Shown here: positions 53,751 to 63,006 of the stretch, piece by piece | How positions within the stretch are numbered: position 1 is the stretch's first letter | How the letters are laid out: the number at the start of each line of letters is the position of its first letter | Assembly: GCF_006546825.1 (NCBI RefSeq) | Contig: NZ_VICC01000011.1 | Span: forward strand, 1 to 64,000 | Origin: Actinomyces oris | Lineage (GTDB): Bacteria; Actinomycetota; Actinomycetes; Actinomycetales; Actinomycetaceae | DNA: 64,000 nt | Direction of reading: 5' to 3' | Notes under the pieces: generated by a model | The model's database searches: none | Told to the model about the DNA's origin: nothing | What the model saw: the letters and a program-made list of their open reading frames with translations, nothing else | Translations under genes and position numbers: made by a program

Positions 53751-54076
53751 CCGCGCTCCCGCCGATGCCTCCTCGAAGCCCATCGCAGATAAGGGCAGCA
53801 ATGCATGACGCAATCCACCTCTAGGACTTACCTCCCACACGCCGCAGACACCCCCTGTTCAACCCACCCTCACCCCTCACAGAACCGCACCACCTCAACG
53901 GAAAACCTGTCTCAGAGAGTGGAACCAACCGACCGGGAGTCCGTCGTTGTCAGATGAGTACCACCACCGGGCCGTAGCCTGAGATACAGCCGAGGCCGCA
54001 TCACATCCAGCTTCGAAGCAGGTGAGTCCGGGCGGTCCTCGTGACAGTCTCAGTTACGACGTCGTGGAGGCATATC
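53751..54076. other. Spacer upstream of lutABC without a supported gene
   Basis: About 325 nt with no convincing ORF. It has slightly lower GC than its surroundings near 53820-53940 and must carry the lutA promoter, but I could not place a clear -35/-10 pair. GGAGG at 54066 serves lutA. Confidence 0.5.
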
Positions 54077-54907
54077 GTGCGAATCGCCCTTTTCGCCACC
54101 TGTCTTGCGGACACCATGTTCCCGCAGGCAGCGCAGGCAACCGTCACCATCCTGGAGCGCCTCGGCCACCAGGTCTGCTTCCCCGAGGGACAGGTCTGCT
54201 GCGGCCAGATGCACGCCAACACCGGCTACTTCAAGCAGGCCGCCAAGATCACCCGCAACCACGTGGAGACCTTCTCCCCCGTGCTCGACGGCGAGTGGGA
54301 CGCCATCGTCATCCCCTCGGGCTCGTGCACCGGCGCGGCCCGTCACGAGCAGGGCCTCGTGGCCGAGCACGTGGGCGACACGGCCCTGGCCAAGCGGGTC
54401 GAGCAGATCGCCGCACACACCTACGACCTGACCGAGCTGCTCATCGATGTCCTGGGCACCGAGGACGTGGGCGCCTACTTCCCGCACACGGTCACCTACC
54501 ACCCCACCTGCCACTCGCTACGCGTCGCCAAGGTCGCCGACCGCCCCTACCGCCTCCTCAAGGCCGTCGAGGCCCTCACCCTCATCGACCTGCCCGACGC
54601 CGAGGTCTGCTGCGGGTTCGGAGGCACCTTCTCCATGAAGAACTCCGAGACCTCCACCGCGATGCTCGCCGACAAGATGAGCAACGTGATGTCCACGCGC
54701 GCCGAGGTCCTGTGCGCCGGCGACTACTCCTGCCTCATGCACATCGGCGGCGGCCTGTCCCGTGTCAACTCCGGGGTGCGCATCATGCACCTGGCCGAGA
54801 TCCTGGCCTCCACCAAGGACGCTCCCTTCGAGGGCAACATCTCCTTCGCCCCCAAGCACGTCCAGCACACCGGTAACTCTCAGCACACACAGGCGGTGGC
54901 ACGATGA
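54077..54907 (+). CDS. lutA: Lactate utilization protein LutA (Fe-S oxidoreductase)
   Basis: LutA is a subunit of the LutABC complex that oxidises L-lactate to pyruvate. The 276-residue protein has two CCG domains: VCCGQMHANTGYF around residues 36-48 and EVCCGFGGTFSMKNS around 178-192, with TYHPTCHSLR between, the pattern that binds iron-sulfur clusters in heterodisulfide-reductase-like proteins. GTG at 54077 (VRIALFATCLADTMFPQAAQ) has GGAGG 6 nt upstream. The stop overlaps the lutB start (ATGA). Confidence 0.95.
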   Translation: MRIALFATCLADTMFPQAAQATVTILERLGHQVCFPEGQVCCGQMHANTGYFKQAAKITRNHVETFSPVLDGEWDAIVIPSGSCTGAARHEQGLVAEHVGDTALAKRVEQIAAHTYDLTELLIDVLGTEDVGAYFPHTVTYHPTCHSLRVAKVADRPYRLLKAVEALTLIDLPDAEVCCGFGGTFSMKNSETSTAMLADKMSNVMSTRAEVLCAGDYSCLMHIGGGLSRVNSGVRIMHLAEILASTKDAPFEGNISFAPKHVQHTGNSQHTQAVAR

Positions 54908-56637
54908 CACAGGTATTTCTCGGTATGCCCCACACGGGCGGGTGGCGCACCGATGTCGAGCAGCCCGAGGACACGCTGCGCTGGGGACCCACCTTCCCCG
55001 AGGGCGCGCACAAGACGCTGGCCAACACCCAGATGCGCCGCAACCTGGGCCACGCCACACGCACCATCCGCTCCAAGCGCGCCGACCGCGTGTCCGAGAT
55101 GCCCGACTGGGAGGACCTGCGCAACGCCGCGGAGGCCGTCAAGTTCGAGGTGGCCTCGCGCCTGCCCGAGCTGCTGGAGCAGTTCGAGGCCAACGTGACC
55201 GCCCGCGGCGGCATCGTCCACTGGGCACGTGACGCCGCCGAGGCCAACCGGATCATCACCGACATCATCGCCTCCAAGGGCGTCGACGACATCGTCAAGG
55301 TCAAGTCGATGGCCACCCAGGAGACGAACCTCAACGAGTACCTGGCCGACCGGGGCATCACCGCCCACGAGACGGACCTGGCCGAGATGATCGTCCAGCT
55401 GGCCGACGACATGCCCTCGCACATCGTGGTGCCCGCGATCCACCGCAACCGCTCCGAGGTGCGCGGCATCTTCCTGGACCGCATGGAGGACGCCCCCGCG
55501 GACCTCTCCGACGACCCCAAGGAGCTCACGGCCGCGGCCCGCTCGCACCTGCGCAACAAGTTCCTGCACGCCTCGGTGGCCGTCTCCGGCACGAACATGG
55601 GTGTGGCCGAGACCGGCACGGTCTCGATCTACGAGTCCGAGGGCAACGGGCGCATGTGCCTGACCCTGCCGGACACGCTCATCACCCTCATGGGCATCGA
55701 GAAGCTCGTGCCCCGCTTCCAGGACGTGGAGATCTTCTCCCAGCTCCTGCCACGCTCGGCCACCGGTGAGCGCATGAACCCCTACACCTCCATGTGGACC
55801 GGTGTCACCGAGGGCGACGGCCCCAAGGAGTTCCACCTGGTGCTCATGGACAACGGGCGCACCAAGACCCTGGCCGACCCGGTGGGCCGCCAGGCCCTGG
55901 CCTGCATCCGCTGCGGGTCGTGCATGAACATCTGCCCCGTCTACCAGCACACCGGCGGGCACGCCTACGGCTCGGTCTACCCCGGCCCGATCGGCTCGAT
56001 CATCACACCCCAGCTCACTCAGGGGCTGGCCGACGACGACCCGGTCCACACCCTGCCCTTCGCCTCCTCCCTGTGCGGGGCCTGCGGCGAGGTGTGCCCG
56101 GTCAAGATCGACATCCCCACGATCCTCATCCACCTGCGGGCCCGCTCCGTGGACGTCAAGCGCCGCGCGGTGCCGGACGTGTGGGACGTGGCCATGAACG
56201 TCTCGGCCCCGGTGATGTCGAAGAGCTCGCTGTGGGCGGCCGCCTCGCAGACGGTCAAGGCCTCGGCGCTGCTGGGCGGCAAGGAGGGCAAGATCGGCGC
56301 CCTGCCCTTCCCGGCCTCCCTGTGGACCGGGGCGCGCGACCTGCCGGTGGCCCCCTCGGAGACCTTCCGCCAGTGGTGGAAGCGCACTCACCCCGAGGGT
56401 GAGACCCCGCTGAGCCAGGTCGCCGATGCCCAGAGCGGCCGCGGTCACGCGGACGGCTTCCCGGCCGACCCGCCCCCGTCTCCTGGCACGCCGGTGTCCG
56501 GCAGCGCGAGCGCCGACGGCGAGCCCACCCCGGCCGCGCTGGACGCACGCTCGGCCATCAACAACCCTGAGCCGATCGCCCCGGAGGCATCCGCCTCCCA
56601 GGCCCCGGCCGGCTCGACCAGCGAGGAGGAGCTGTGA
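54904..56637 (+). CDS. lutB: Lactate utilization iron-sulfur protein LutB
   Basis: The 577-residue protein combines a LUD/DUF162-type domain (VSGTNMGVAETGTVSIYESE) with two ferredoxin-like clusters: Cys334-x2-Cys337-x2-Cys340-x3-Cys344 (CIRCGSCMNICPVY) and Cys391-x2-Cys394-x3-Cys398 (CGACGEVCPVKIDIP). It is about 100 residues longer than typical LutB; the extra C-terminal part (from about residue 507) is Pro/Ala/Ser/Gly-rich and looks disordered. Overlap with lutA and lutC indicates one coupled operon. Confidence 0.95.
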   Translation: MTQVFLGMPHTGGWRTDVEQPEDTLRWGPTFPEGAHKTLANTQMRRNLGHATRTIRSKRADRVSEMPDWEDLRNAAEAVKFEVASRLPELLEQFEANVTARGGIVHWARDAAEANRIITDIIASKGVDDIVKVKSMATQETNLNEYLADRGITAHETDLAEMIVQLADDMPSHIVVPAIHRNRSEVRGIFLDRMEDAPADLSDDPKELTAAARSHLRNKFLHASVAVSGTNMGVAETGTVSIYESEGNGRMCLTLPDTLITLMGIEKLVPRFQDVEIFSQLLPRSATGERMNPYTSMWTGVTEGDGPKEFHLVLMDNGRTKTLADPVGRQALACIRCGSCMNICPVYQHTGGHAYGSVYPGPIGSIITPQLTQGLADDDPVHTLPFASSLCGACGEVCPVKIDIPTILIHLRARSVDVKRRAVPDVWDVAMNVSAPVMSKSSLWAAASQTVKASALLGGKEGKIGALPFPASLWTGARDLPVAPSETFRQWWKRTHPEGETPLSQVADAQSGRGHADGFPADPPPSPGTPVSGSASADGEPTPAALDARSAINNPEPIAPEASASQAPAGSTSEEEL

Positions 56638-57287
56638 TGGATGCGAAGTCCGCGATCCTGGCCCGCGCCCGCGACGCGATCTCGCGGTCCCAGACCCGAC
56701 CGGTGGGGCCGATCCCGCGCAACTACATCCGCTCCGGGGAGAATCCCCCCGGCTCCAAGCCCGTGGTTGATGAGATGATCGAGAAGCTCGAGGACTACTC
56801 GGCCGAGGTCATCGTCGCCCCCAAGGACGCAGCGATCCTGGATGCCATCGACGAGCTGCTCGGTGAGGCGCGCTCCGTCGTCGTCCCCGCCGGGCTGCCC
56901 GAGGACTACAAGAAGGCGGCGGCCCGCAACGGCCGCACCGTGGTGGAGGACTCCCGCGAGGAGGCCATCGCCACCCTCGACCTCAATGAGATCGACGCCG
57001 TGCTGACCTGCTCGCGTGTGGGCATCTCGATCTCGGGGACGATCGTCCTCGACGGCGAGCCGGACCAGGGCCGCCGGGCCATCTCGCTGGTTCCGGACAA
57101 GCACGTCGTGGTTCTGGAGCGCGAGACGATCATGCCGACGGTGCCGCAGGCCGTGGACGTCCTGGGAGAGCACCCCACGCGCCCGATGACGTGGATCGCC
57201 GGCGGCTCGGCCACCAGCGACATCGAGCTGGTGCGTGTCAACGGCGTGCACGGCCCGCGCAACCTGCGCGTCGTCATCGCCCACTGA
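56637..57287 (+). CDS. lutC: Lactate utilization protein LutC
   Basis: The 216-residue LUD-domain protein completes LutABC. Motifs are SVVVPAGLPEDYKKAA, VLTCSRVGISISGTIVLDGE and the C-terminal WIAGGSATSDIELVRVNGVH plus GPRNLRVVI. The preceding GTG at 56634 overlaps the lutB stop, but ATG 56637 is 7 nt from AGGAGG and is preferred; they differ by one residue. A terminator follows at 57308. Confidence 0.94.
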   Translation: MDAKSAILARARDAISRSQTRPVGPIPRNYIRSGENPPGSKPVVDEMIEKLEDYSAEVIVAPKDAAILDAIDELLGEARSVVVPAGLPEDYKKAAARNGRTVVEDSREEAIATLDLNEIDAVLTCSRVGISISGTIVLDGEPDQGRRAISLVPDKHVVVLERETIMPTVPQAVDVLGEHPTRPMTWIAGGSATSDIELVRVNGVHGPRNLRVVIAH

Positions 57288-57307
57288 GGTTCATCAAGAC
57301 CGCCCTC

Positions 57308-57350
57308 ACTCCGCGTCGCCCGATTGCTCACTGCTCGGGCGGCGCGGAGT
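57308..57350 (+). terminator. Terminator of lutABC
   Basis: A 16-bp stem (ACTCCGCGTCGCCCGA with TCGGGCGGCGCGGAGT, one G-T pair, 11-nt loop) lies 20 nt after the lutC stop and is followed by CTTGTCGTCTCTT. Confidence 0.8.
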
Positions 57351-57506
57351 CTTGTCGTCTCTTCCCTGCTCCCGCAAGAGTTTCACGGGGATCAGGGCGA
57401 GGGGCGGAGCGTTCCGCTGAGGCCTCCCGGAGTGGACGCCCACCGGATTTCCAAGGAGGCCGGGTTGACTGAAGGCCACTGGTGGCAGCGCGGAAAGGAC
57501 CTCTTC

Positions 57507-59015
57507 TTGACCATCTCACTGACTGAGTCGCCCCTGGCCCCCGACTACGACCGCTCCGCCATGACCACCGGGATCGTCCACATCGGTGTGGGCGGCTTCC
57601 ACCGCGCCCACGAGGCCGCCTACCTCGACAGGCTCATGCGCCGGCGCGCCGGGGCCGGCGGCGGAGCAGCCGCCGCAGCGGGCGGATCCTGCCTGGAGTG
57701 GGGGATCTGCGGCGTCGGCCTGTTGCCCGGGGACACCCGGATGCGTGACGTGCTGACGACTCAGGACCACCTCTACACCCTGCTGCTCAAGCATCCCGGT
57801 GGGCTGCGCGATCCAGCGGTCATCGGCTCGATCCACGACTACCTCTTCGCCCCCGACGACCCCGAGGTCGTCCTGGCCCTCCTGAGCGCGCCGACCACCC
57901 GGATCGTCTCGCTGACGGTCACCGAGGGCGGCTACAACGTTGACGATGCCACCGCCGCGTTCCGCACTGAGGCGCCCGGAGCCGTCCACGACGCCGAGCA
58001 CCCGGGCGAGCCGACGACCGCCTTCGGTTACATCGTTGAGGCGCTGAGGCGGCGTCGGGAGGCGGGAATCGCTCCGCTGACGGTCATGAGCTGCGACAAC
58101 CTGCCCGGTAACGGAAAGGTGGCCCGCACGGCAGTGGTCTCCCAGGCCGCGATGAGCGACCCTGAGCTGGCGGACTGGATCGACGGGAACGTCGCCTTCC
58201 CCAGCTGCATGGTGGACCGCATCACCCCGCGCACCACGCGGGCCGACGTCGCCGAGCTGCAACGGGCACTCGGTGTCGAGGACGCCTGGCCGGTGGTCAG
58301 CGAGCCCTTCACCCAGTGGGTGATCGAGGACGACTTCCCCGCCGGGCGGCCCCCGTGGGAGGAGGTCGGGGTGCAGATGGTCGACGACGTCGTCCCCTAC
58401 GAACTCATGAAGCTGCGTCTGCTCAACGCCTCCCACCAGGGGCTGGCCCACTGGGGGCGCCTGCTGGGAATCGAGTATGCGCACGAGGCCGCAGCCGATG
58501 CGGACATCGCCGCCTGGGTGAGGGCCTATCTTGAGCGCGAGGCGCGGGCCACTCTGCGCTCGGTGCCGGGGATCAACCTGGACGACTACATCAGCACGCT
58601 CTTCAAACGCTTCACCAACGAGGCGATCGCAGACACTCTCTCCCGCCTGGCGCAGGACGCCTCCAGCCGGATGCCGAAGTTCGTCCTGGGCACGGTGCGC
58701 GACAACCTCACCGCCGGCGGGCCGATCCGTCTGGGGACCGCGATGGTGGCGGCCTGGGCGCTGGGCGATGAGGGCGTCGACGAGAACGGCAAGACGATCG
58801 CCATCGACGACCCGCTGGCCGACGAGCTGCTGCTCCTGGCCGCCGCACAGAAGTCCGGCCACGAGACGGCCTTCATCTCCCACGAGGGCGTCTTCGGGGA
58901 CCTGGCGACCAACGAGCGCTTCCGACGCACCTTTGTCGAGGAGCTCGAGGCCCTGCGGCGCCAGGGGGCGCGGGCGCGTCTGCGCGCCCTGGCCGGCCGC
59001 ACCCGGGCGGCCTAG
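57507..59015 (+). CDS. Mannitol dehydrogenase family oxidoreductase
   Basis: The 502-residue protein is a long-chain NAD(P)-dependent polyol/uronate dehydrogenase (mannitol 2-dehydrogenase, fructuronate reductase and relatives). Motifs are IVHIGVGGFHRAHEAAYLDR near the N-terminus (dinucleotide binding), MSCDNLPGNGKVARTAVV, FPSCMVDRITPRTT, and the catalytic region YELMKLRLLNASHQGLAHWG (Lys in MKLRLLN). The exact substrate is not clear. TTG at 57507 is used, with GGAAAGGA upstream. Another TTG at 57465 has AAGGAGG 5 nt before it and would add 14 residues. ATG at 57561 would cut close to the Rossmann motif. Confidence 0.85.
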   Translation: MTISLTESPLAPDYDRSAMTTGIVHIGVGGFHRAHEAAYLDRLMRRRAGAGGGAAAAAGGSCLEWGICGVGLLPGDTRMRDVLTTQDHLYTLLLKHPGGLRDPAVIGSIHDYLFAPDDPEVVLALLSAPTTRIVSLTVTEGGYNVDDATAAFRTEAPGAVHDAEHPGEPTTAFGYIVEALRRRREAGIAPLTVMSCDNLPGNGKVARTAVVSQAAMSDPELADWIDGNVAFPSCMVDRITPRTTRADVAELQRALGVEDAWPVVSEPFTQWVIEDDFPAGRPPWEEVGVQMVDDVVPYELMKLRLLNASHQGLAHWGRLLGIEYAHEAAADADIAAWVRAYLEREARATLRSVPGINLDDYISTLFKRFTNEAIADTLSRLAQDASSRMPKFVLGTVRDNLTAGGPIRLGTAMVAAWALGDEGVDENGKTIAIDDPLADELLLLAAAQKSGHETAFISHEGVFGDLATNERFRRTFVEELEALRRQGARARLRALAGRTRAA

Positions 59016-59075
59016 CCCGGGCTGTCGGCCCTGTCGTCGTCCTGCGCTGTCGTTCCCCGCCGTCGTCCTGCGGTC

Positions 59076-59194
59076 GGGGACATCCTGCGCGCCCGGGGAC
59101 GTGCCGCTCCCGGCGGGGACATCGCGCGCGTACGGGGACATTTTCTTCCAGCCGGGGACGTCCTGCGCGTTCGGGGACGGGATTGCTGTCCCCG
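59076..59194. repeat. Periodic GGGGAC array (19-20-nt period)
   Basis: GGGGAC occurs at 59076, 59095, 59115, 59134, 59154 and 59173, spaced 19, 20, 19, 20 and 19 nt. Odd units continue ATCCTGCGCGCCC, ATCGCGCGCGTAC, GTCCTGCGCGTTC, and even units GTGCCGCTCCCGGC, ATTTTCTTCCAGCC. The true repeat is thus about 39 bp of two alternating half-units. GTCCCC (59189-59194) closes the array in inverse orientation. One unit (GGGGACATTTTCTTCCAGCC) closely matches the 148-bp repeats at 52515 and 53603 (GGGGACGTACTTCCCAGCC). Confidence 0.85.
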
Positions 59195-59329
59195 ACGGCG
59201 TCGAATGCCCCTGGCCGGAACAAGACGCACCCGGCCGCGTGGATTGTCCCCGCCATCGAGCAGACGCCACCGCACCGGAGAGACTGGCGCCTCGCAGAAA
59301 TTGCGAATCTCTCCCTCCCGTTAGACGGA

Positions 59330-59348
59330 TTGCTTAGGCTTACCTTGC
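59330..59348. promoter_or_regulatory. Possible iron-regulator (DtxR/IdeR) box upstream of lldD
   Basis: TTGCTTAGGCTTACCTTGC matches about 12 of 19 positions of the DtxR/IdeR consensus, centred on AGGCTTACCT. It lies 131 nt upstream of lldD in a 463-nt spacer that otherwise holds the GGGGAC array and no gene. The match is only suggestive. Confidence 0.3.
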
Positions 59349-59478
59349 TTCGGTGACTTTTGTCCCATAGCATGAGGTGGTTCGTGGACCTCAGTGCCGG
59401 CCACGGGGGCCGGTCGCCTCCCACGAGCACTCCGCGCCGCGCGGAGCGTCCAGAATCCGACTCACCGATGAGGTTCCT

Positions 59479-60747
59479 ATGGTCAAGCGCCAGCTGCCCA
59501 ACCCGAGCGAGATCTTCGAGCTGCTCCACTTCAAGACGCCCGAGCTCAACCCCAGGCGTCGCCGCCTCGACGCCGCACTGACCACCTGGGACCTGCGCAA
59601 GATCGCCAAGCGCCGCACTCCGGCCGCGGCCTTCGACTACACCGACGGCGCCGCCGAGGGTGAGGTCTCCCTGCGCCGCGCCCGCCAGGCCTTCCGCGAC
59701 ATCGAGTTCCACCCCGACATCCTGCGCCCGGCCATCGACGTCGACACCTCCTGCGAAATCCTGGGCGGGCGCTCTTCCATGCCCTTCGGTATCGCGCCCA
59801 CCGGCTTCACCCGCCTCATGCAGACCGAGGGCGAGGTCGCCGGGGCCGGGGCCGCCGGCGCCGCCGGGATCCCCTTCACCCTGTCCACGCTGGGCACCAC
59901 CTCCATCGAGGACGTCAAGGCCGCCAACCCCCACGGGCGCAACTGGTTCCAGCTCTACGTCATGCGCCAGCGCGAGATCTCCTACGGGCTGGTCGAGCGC
60001 GCCGCGGCCGCCGGCTTCGACACCCTCATGTTCACCGTGGACACCCCCGTGGCCGGGGCCCGCCTGCGCGACAAGCGCAACGGCTTCTCCATCCCGCCCC
60101 AGATCACCGCCGGCACCGTCCTCAACGCGATCCCCCGCCCGTGGTGGTGGTTCGACTTCCTGACCACGCCCAAGCTGGAGTTCGCCTCCCTGAAGTCCAC
60201 CGGCGGCACCGTGGGCGAGCTGCTCGACAACGCCATGGACCCCACCATCAGCGACGAGGACCTCAAGGTCATCCGCTCGATGTGGCCGGGCAAGATCGTC
60301 ATCAAGGGTGTCCAGACGGTGGAGGACTCCAAGCGCCTCATCGACCTGGGCGTCGACGGCGTCCTGCTGTCCAACCACGGTGGGCGCCAGCTCGACCGCG
60401 CCCCCGTCCCCTTCCGCCTCCTGCCCGAGGTGGTCCGCGAGGTCGGCAAGGACGCCACGATCATGGTGGACACCGGCATCATGAACGGCGCCGACGTCGT
60501 GGCCGCCGTCGCCCTGGGCGCCAAGTTCGGGCTCGTGGGCCGCGCCTACCTCTACGGACTCATGGCCGGCGGGCGCGAGGGCGTGGACCGCATGATCGAG
60601 ATCCTCTCCGACGAGGTCATCCGCACCATGAAGCTCCTGGGAGTCTCCAGCCTGGACGAGCTCGAGCCGCGCCACGTCACCCAGCTGACCCGCCTGACCC
60701 CGGTGCGCCCGAACGTCAAGGCCGCAGCCGACGCCCTGGCCCGCTGA
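59479..60747 (+). CDS. lldD: L-lactate dehydrogenase (quinone), LldD2 type
   Basis: This FMN-dependent alpha-hydroxy-acid dehydrogenase oxidises L-lactate to pyruvate. The 422-residue protein has [40 protein letters not shown], the FMN-binding strand [18 protein letters not shown], the active-site His300 in [17 protein letters not shown], and [16 protein letters not shown]. It closely follows the pattern of mycobacterial LldD2. ATG at 59479 ([11 protein letters not shown]) is used; the upstream in-frame part is not family-like. It duplicates the reaction of LutABC encoded 2 kb upstream. Confidence 0.93.
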   Translation: MVKRQLPNPSEIFELLHFKTPELNPRRRRLDAALTTWDLRKIAKRRTPAAAFDYTDGAAEGEVSLRRARQAFRDIEFHPDILRPAIDVDTSCEILGGRSSMPFGIAPTGFTRLMQTEGEVAGAGAAGAAGIPFTLSTLGTTSIEDVKAANPHGRNWFQLYVMRQREISYGLVERAAAAGFDTLMFTVDTPVAGARLRDKRNGFSIPPQITAGTVLNAIPRPWWWFDFLTTPKLEFASLKSTGGTVGELLDNAMDPTISDEDLKVIRSMWPGKIVIKGVQTVEDSKRLIDLGVDGVLLSNHGGRQLDRAPVPFRLLPEVVREVGKDATIMVDTGIMNGADVVAAVALGAKFGLVGRAYLYGLMAGGREGVDRMIEILSDEVIRTMKLLGVSSLDELEPRHVTQLTRLTPVRPNVKAAADALAR

Positions 60748-60832
60748 GGGCCCCGGCCCGCGCAGTCCTACCGACCTGCCCCTCCGCGCGTCGTCGGAGG
60801 AGTCCCCGTCATCCGCCCAGTGCGGCGGTACC

Positions 60833-60880
60833 CGGCGGCCCCGGAGAAGAGACCCCCTGCGGTCCTCTCCGGGGCCGCCG
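60833..60880 (+). terminator. Terminator of lldD
   Basis: A stem of about 20 bp (CGGCGGCCCCGGAGA..GAGACC with GGTC.TCTCCGGGGCCGCCG, loop CCCTGC) lies 85 nt after the stop. The remaining 60881-61058 holds no gene apart from GAGGAAGGG, the POT gene's ribosome-binding site. Confidence 0.75.
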
Positions 60881-61058
60881 TCGTCTGGCCAAGAACCGGA
60901 AGCATGCCGGAAACAGGCCGGGCGCTATGGTCTGGGCACCATCACTTCTGACCTCGGCGACAGGTCTGTGCCCCTCACGTCAGACGGAGCACCCGGCGCC
61001 CTGGATCACCCCTGCGGCCGGCCCCGAGTGGCCACCGCCCCGAGGAAGGGACAGCGCC

Positions 61059-62702
61059 ATGGCACAGACCGAGTCCGATTCGACGTCAGGCCCGATGTCA
61101 GACTCGACATCCGGCCCAACGTCAGCCGCCACGACGGCGGTCAACGAGCGCGAGGACAGGTTGGCCGGGCCCGGCCGCCTCATCTCCAGCCGGTGGCGGC
61201 CCCGCAGCCTGCGCACGACGCCGTCGAGGCAGGACCGGGGGCTGTTCGGCCACCCCCGCGGACTGCCCTGGATGCTCAACGTGGAGATGTGGGAACGCTT
61301 CTCCTACTACGGGATGCGCGCCATCCTGCTGTACTTCATCACCGACACGGTCGCCCGCGGCGGCCTGGGCCTGAGCGAGACCAGCGGACAGGTCGTCATC
61401 GCGCTCTACGGCATGGCCGTCTACTTCCTGGCCATCCCCGGCGGTATCTTCGCCGACCGCATCATCGGGCCATGGCTGTCCACCCTCTACGGCGGCGTCG
61501 TCATCATGGCCGGGCACATCTGCCTGACCATCCCCAGCACCGTAACCTCCTGGACGGGGATCGTGCTGGTCGCTGTCGGAACCGGCTTCATCAAACCGAA
61601 CCTGACGACCATCGTCGGCGGCCTCTACGACGACGATGACATCCGGCGCGACGCCGGATTCCAGCTGTTCTACATGTCCATCAACGTCGGCGCCTTCGCC
61701 TCTCCCCTGCTGACCGGCTGGCTGCGCGAGCACTACGGCTACCACGCCGGCTTCTCCTCGGCCGCCGTCGGGATGGCCTTCGCCCTGGGCGCCTTCATCT
61801 ACGGCCGCCACAAACTCTCCGCCTTCGCCTTCACCGTCCCCAACCCCATCCGACCGGAAGAGCGCCGGCGGCTGCTGCTGGGAACCCTCGGCGTCCTGGT
61901 CGCCGTCGGCGCTGTCGTGGCCGCTCTGAAGGCGATCACCGGAAACCTGGTGACCACCGTCGCCACGGCGGGCCTGCTCGTGCCGGTCGGTGCGGCCGTG
62001 GCCTACTTCGTGGTCATGTTCCGTTCCCCGAAGGTCTCCGCCCCTGAGCGCACGCACCTGCGCGCCTACATCCCCCTGTGGATCGGCGCGGTCCTGTTCT
62101 TCATGATTACCGAGCAGGCGGCCGGCAAGATGGCCACCTTCGCCGACTCCAACACGGATCTGCGGCTGCCCCTGTTCGGCTGGTCGATCACCGCGGAGGC
62201 CTATCAGTCGGTCAACCCCGCGGCGATCGTGATCCTGGCCCCGCTGATCGGCATGCTCTTCACCCGGAGGGCGGGCCGGTTCCCCTCCACCATCATGAAG
62301 TTCGTCATCGCGGTGGTCATCGTGGGGCTCTCGGCGCTCATGCTGGGCTACGGCTTCCAGATCTGGCCGGGTGGGCAGGACCTGTCCCCCTGGTGGTTCC
62401 TGGCACTGGTCTACGTCATCCAGACCGTCGCCGAGCTCTTCCTGACCCCGGTCGGCCTGGCCACGACGACCGCCCTGGCCCCCAAGAGCTTCGCCTCCCA
62501 GGCGATGGGGCTGTGGTGGCTCAGCGTCGCCACCGGGCAGGGCGTGGCCGGCTTCGTCATCGCCCAGACCGAGAACGCCTCCGACGCCACCTACTACTAC
62601 GGCCTGGGCGCGGCCACGCTGCTCATGGCCCTGGTGCTGTTCGCCGTCGCCCCGTGGACGCAGCGGCAGATGGCCGACGTCGAGGTCGCCGTGCAGGACT
62701 AG
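61059..62702 (+). CDS. POT-family proton-dependent oligopeptide transporter 1
   Basis: The 547-residue membrane protein is a proton/oligopeptide symporter (PTR2/DtpT-like). The ExxER-type motif is in WMLNVEMWERFSYYGMRAIL (about 70-89). The PTR signatures are GGIFADRIIGPWLSTLYGG, GTGFIKPNLTTIVGGLYDDD and FQLFYMSINVGAFASPLLTG. About 14 helices are predicted after a 65-residue polar N-terminus with SDSTSGP repeats. ATG at 61059 follows GAGGAAGGG by 8 nt; the longer upstream frame overlaps lldD and is a shadow. A close paralogue follows at 63007. Confidence 0.93.
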   Translation: MAQTESDSTSGPMSDSTSGPTSAATTAVNEREDRLAGPGRLISSRWRPRSLRTTPSRQDRGLFGHPRGLPWMLNVEMWERFSYYGMRAILLYFITDTVARGGLGLSETSGQVVIALYGMAVYFLAIPGGIFADRIIGPWLSTLYGGVVIMAGHICLTIPSTVTSWTGIVLVAVGTGFIKPNLTTIVGGLYDDDDIRRDAGFQLFYMSINVGAFASPLLTGWLREHYGYHAGFSSAAVGMAFALGAFIYGRHKLSAFAFTVPNPIRPEERRRLLLGTLGVLVAVGAVVAALKAITGNLVTTVATAGLLVPVGAAVAYFVVMFRSPKVSAPERTHLRAYIPLWIGAVLFFMITEQAAGKMATFADSNTDLRLPLFGWSITAEAYQSVNPAAIVILAPLIGMLFTRRAGRFPSTIMKFVIAVVIVGLSALMLGYGFQIWPGGQDLSPWWFLALVYVIQTVAELFLTPVGLATTTALAPKSFASQAMGLWWLSVATGQGVAGFVIAQTENASDATYYYGLGAATLLMALVLFAVAPWTQRQMADVEVAVQD

Positions 62703-62734
62703 GAGCGCCTGGACGAGCCGCACCTGGAGCGCCA

Positions 62735-62806
62735 CGAGTTCGTAGGTTAGCCCTCGGAGTCGTAGGTTCAACGCACGATGCCGCGGACTAACCTACGACC
62801 GCGAGG
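62735..62806. repeat. 72-bp CCTACGA element, copy 2 (inverted)
   Basis: Its reverse complement aligns without gaps to 37021-37092. The boxes TCGTAGGTTAG, TCGTAGGTTCA and CTAACCTACGA are all visible. It lies between the two POT genes. The rest of 62703-63006 shows no further gene. Confidence 0.8.
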
Positions 62807-63006
62807 CGCGGCTGCCGCCGATGGGTCCCAGAGGGGGCAATGAGCGTCCCCGACTCGCCGACCTCATGGGCCGCTTCGCTCAGCCGCCTTCACGTTCTCC
62901 CAAAATCACCTCACGGTCGGGGTAGGGTGCATGGGTACCTGTGGTTCGTGCCGGACACTGACGGTCCGGCGGCACGCCTCACCTGACCACAGGAAGGGAG
63001 AGTCTC

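Noticed and set aside
59076-59194. CRISPR array
   Set aside because: The repeat core is only 6 nt, the intervening 13-14 nt are related to each other, and no cas gene is in the window.
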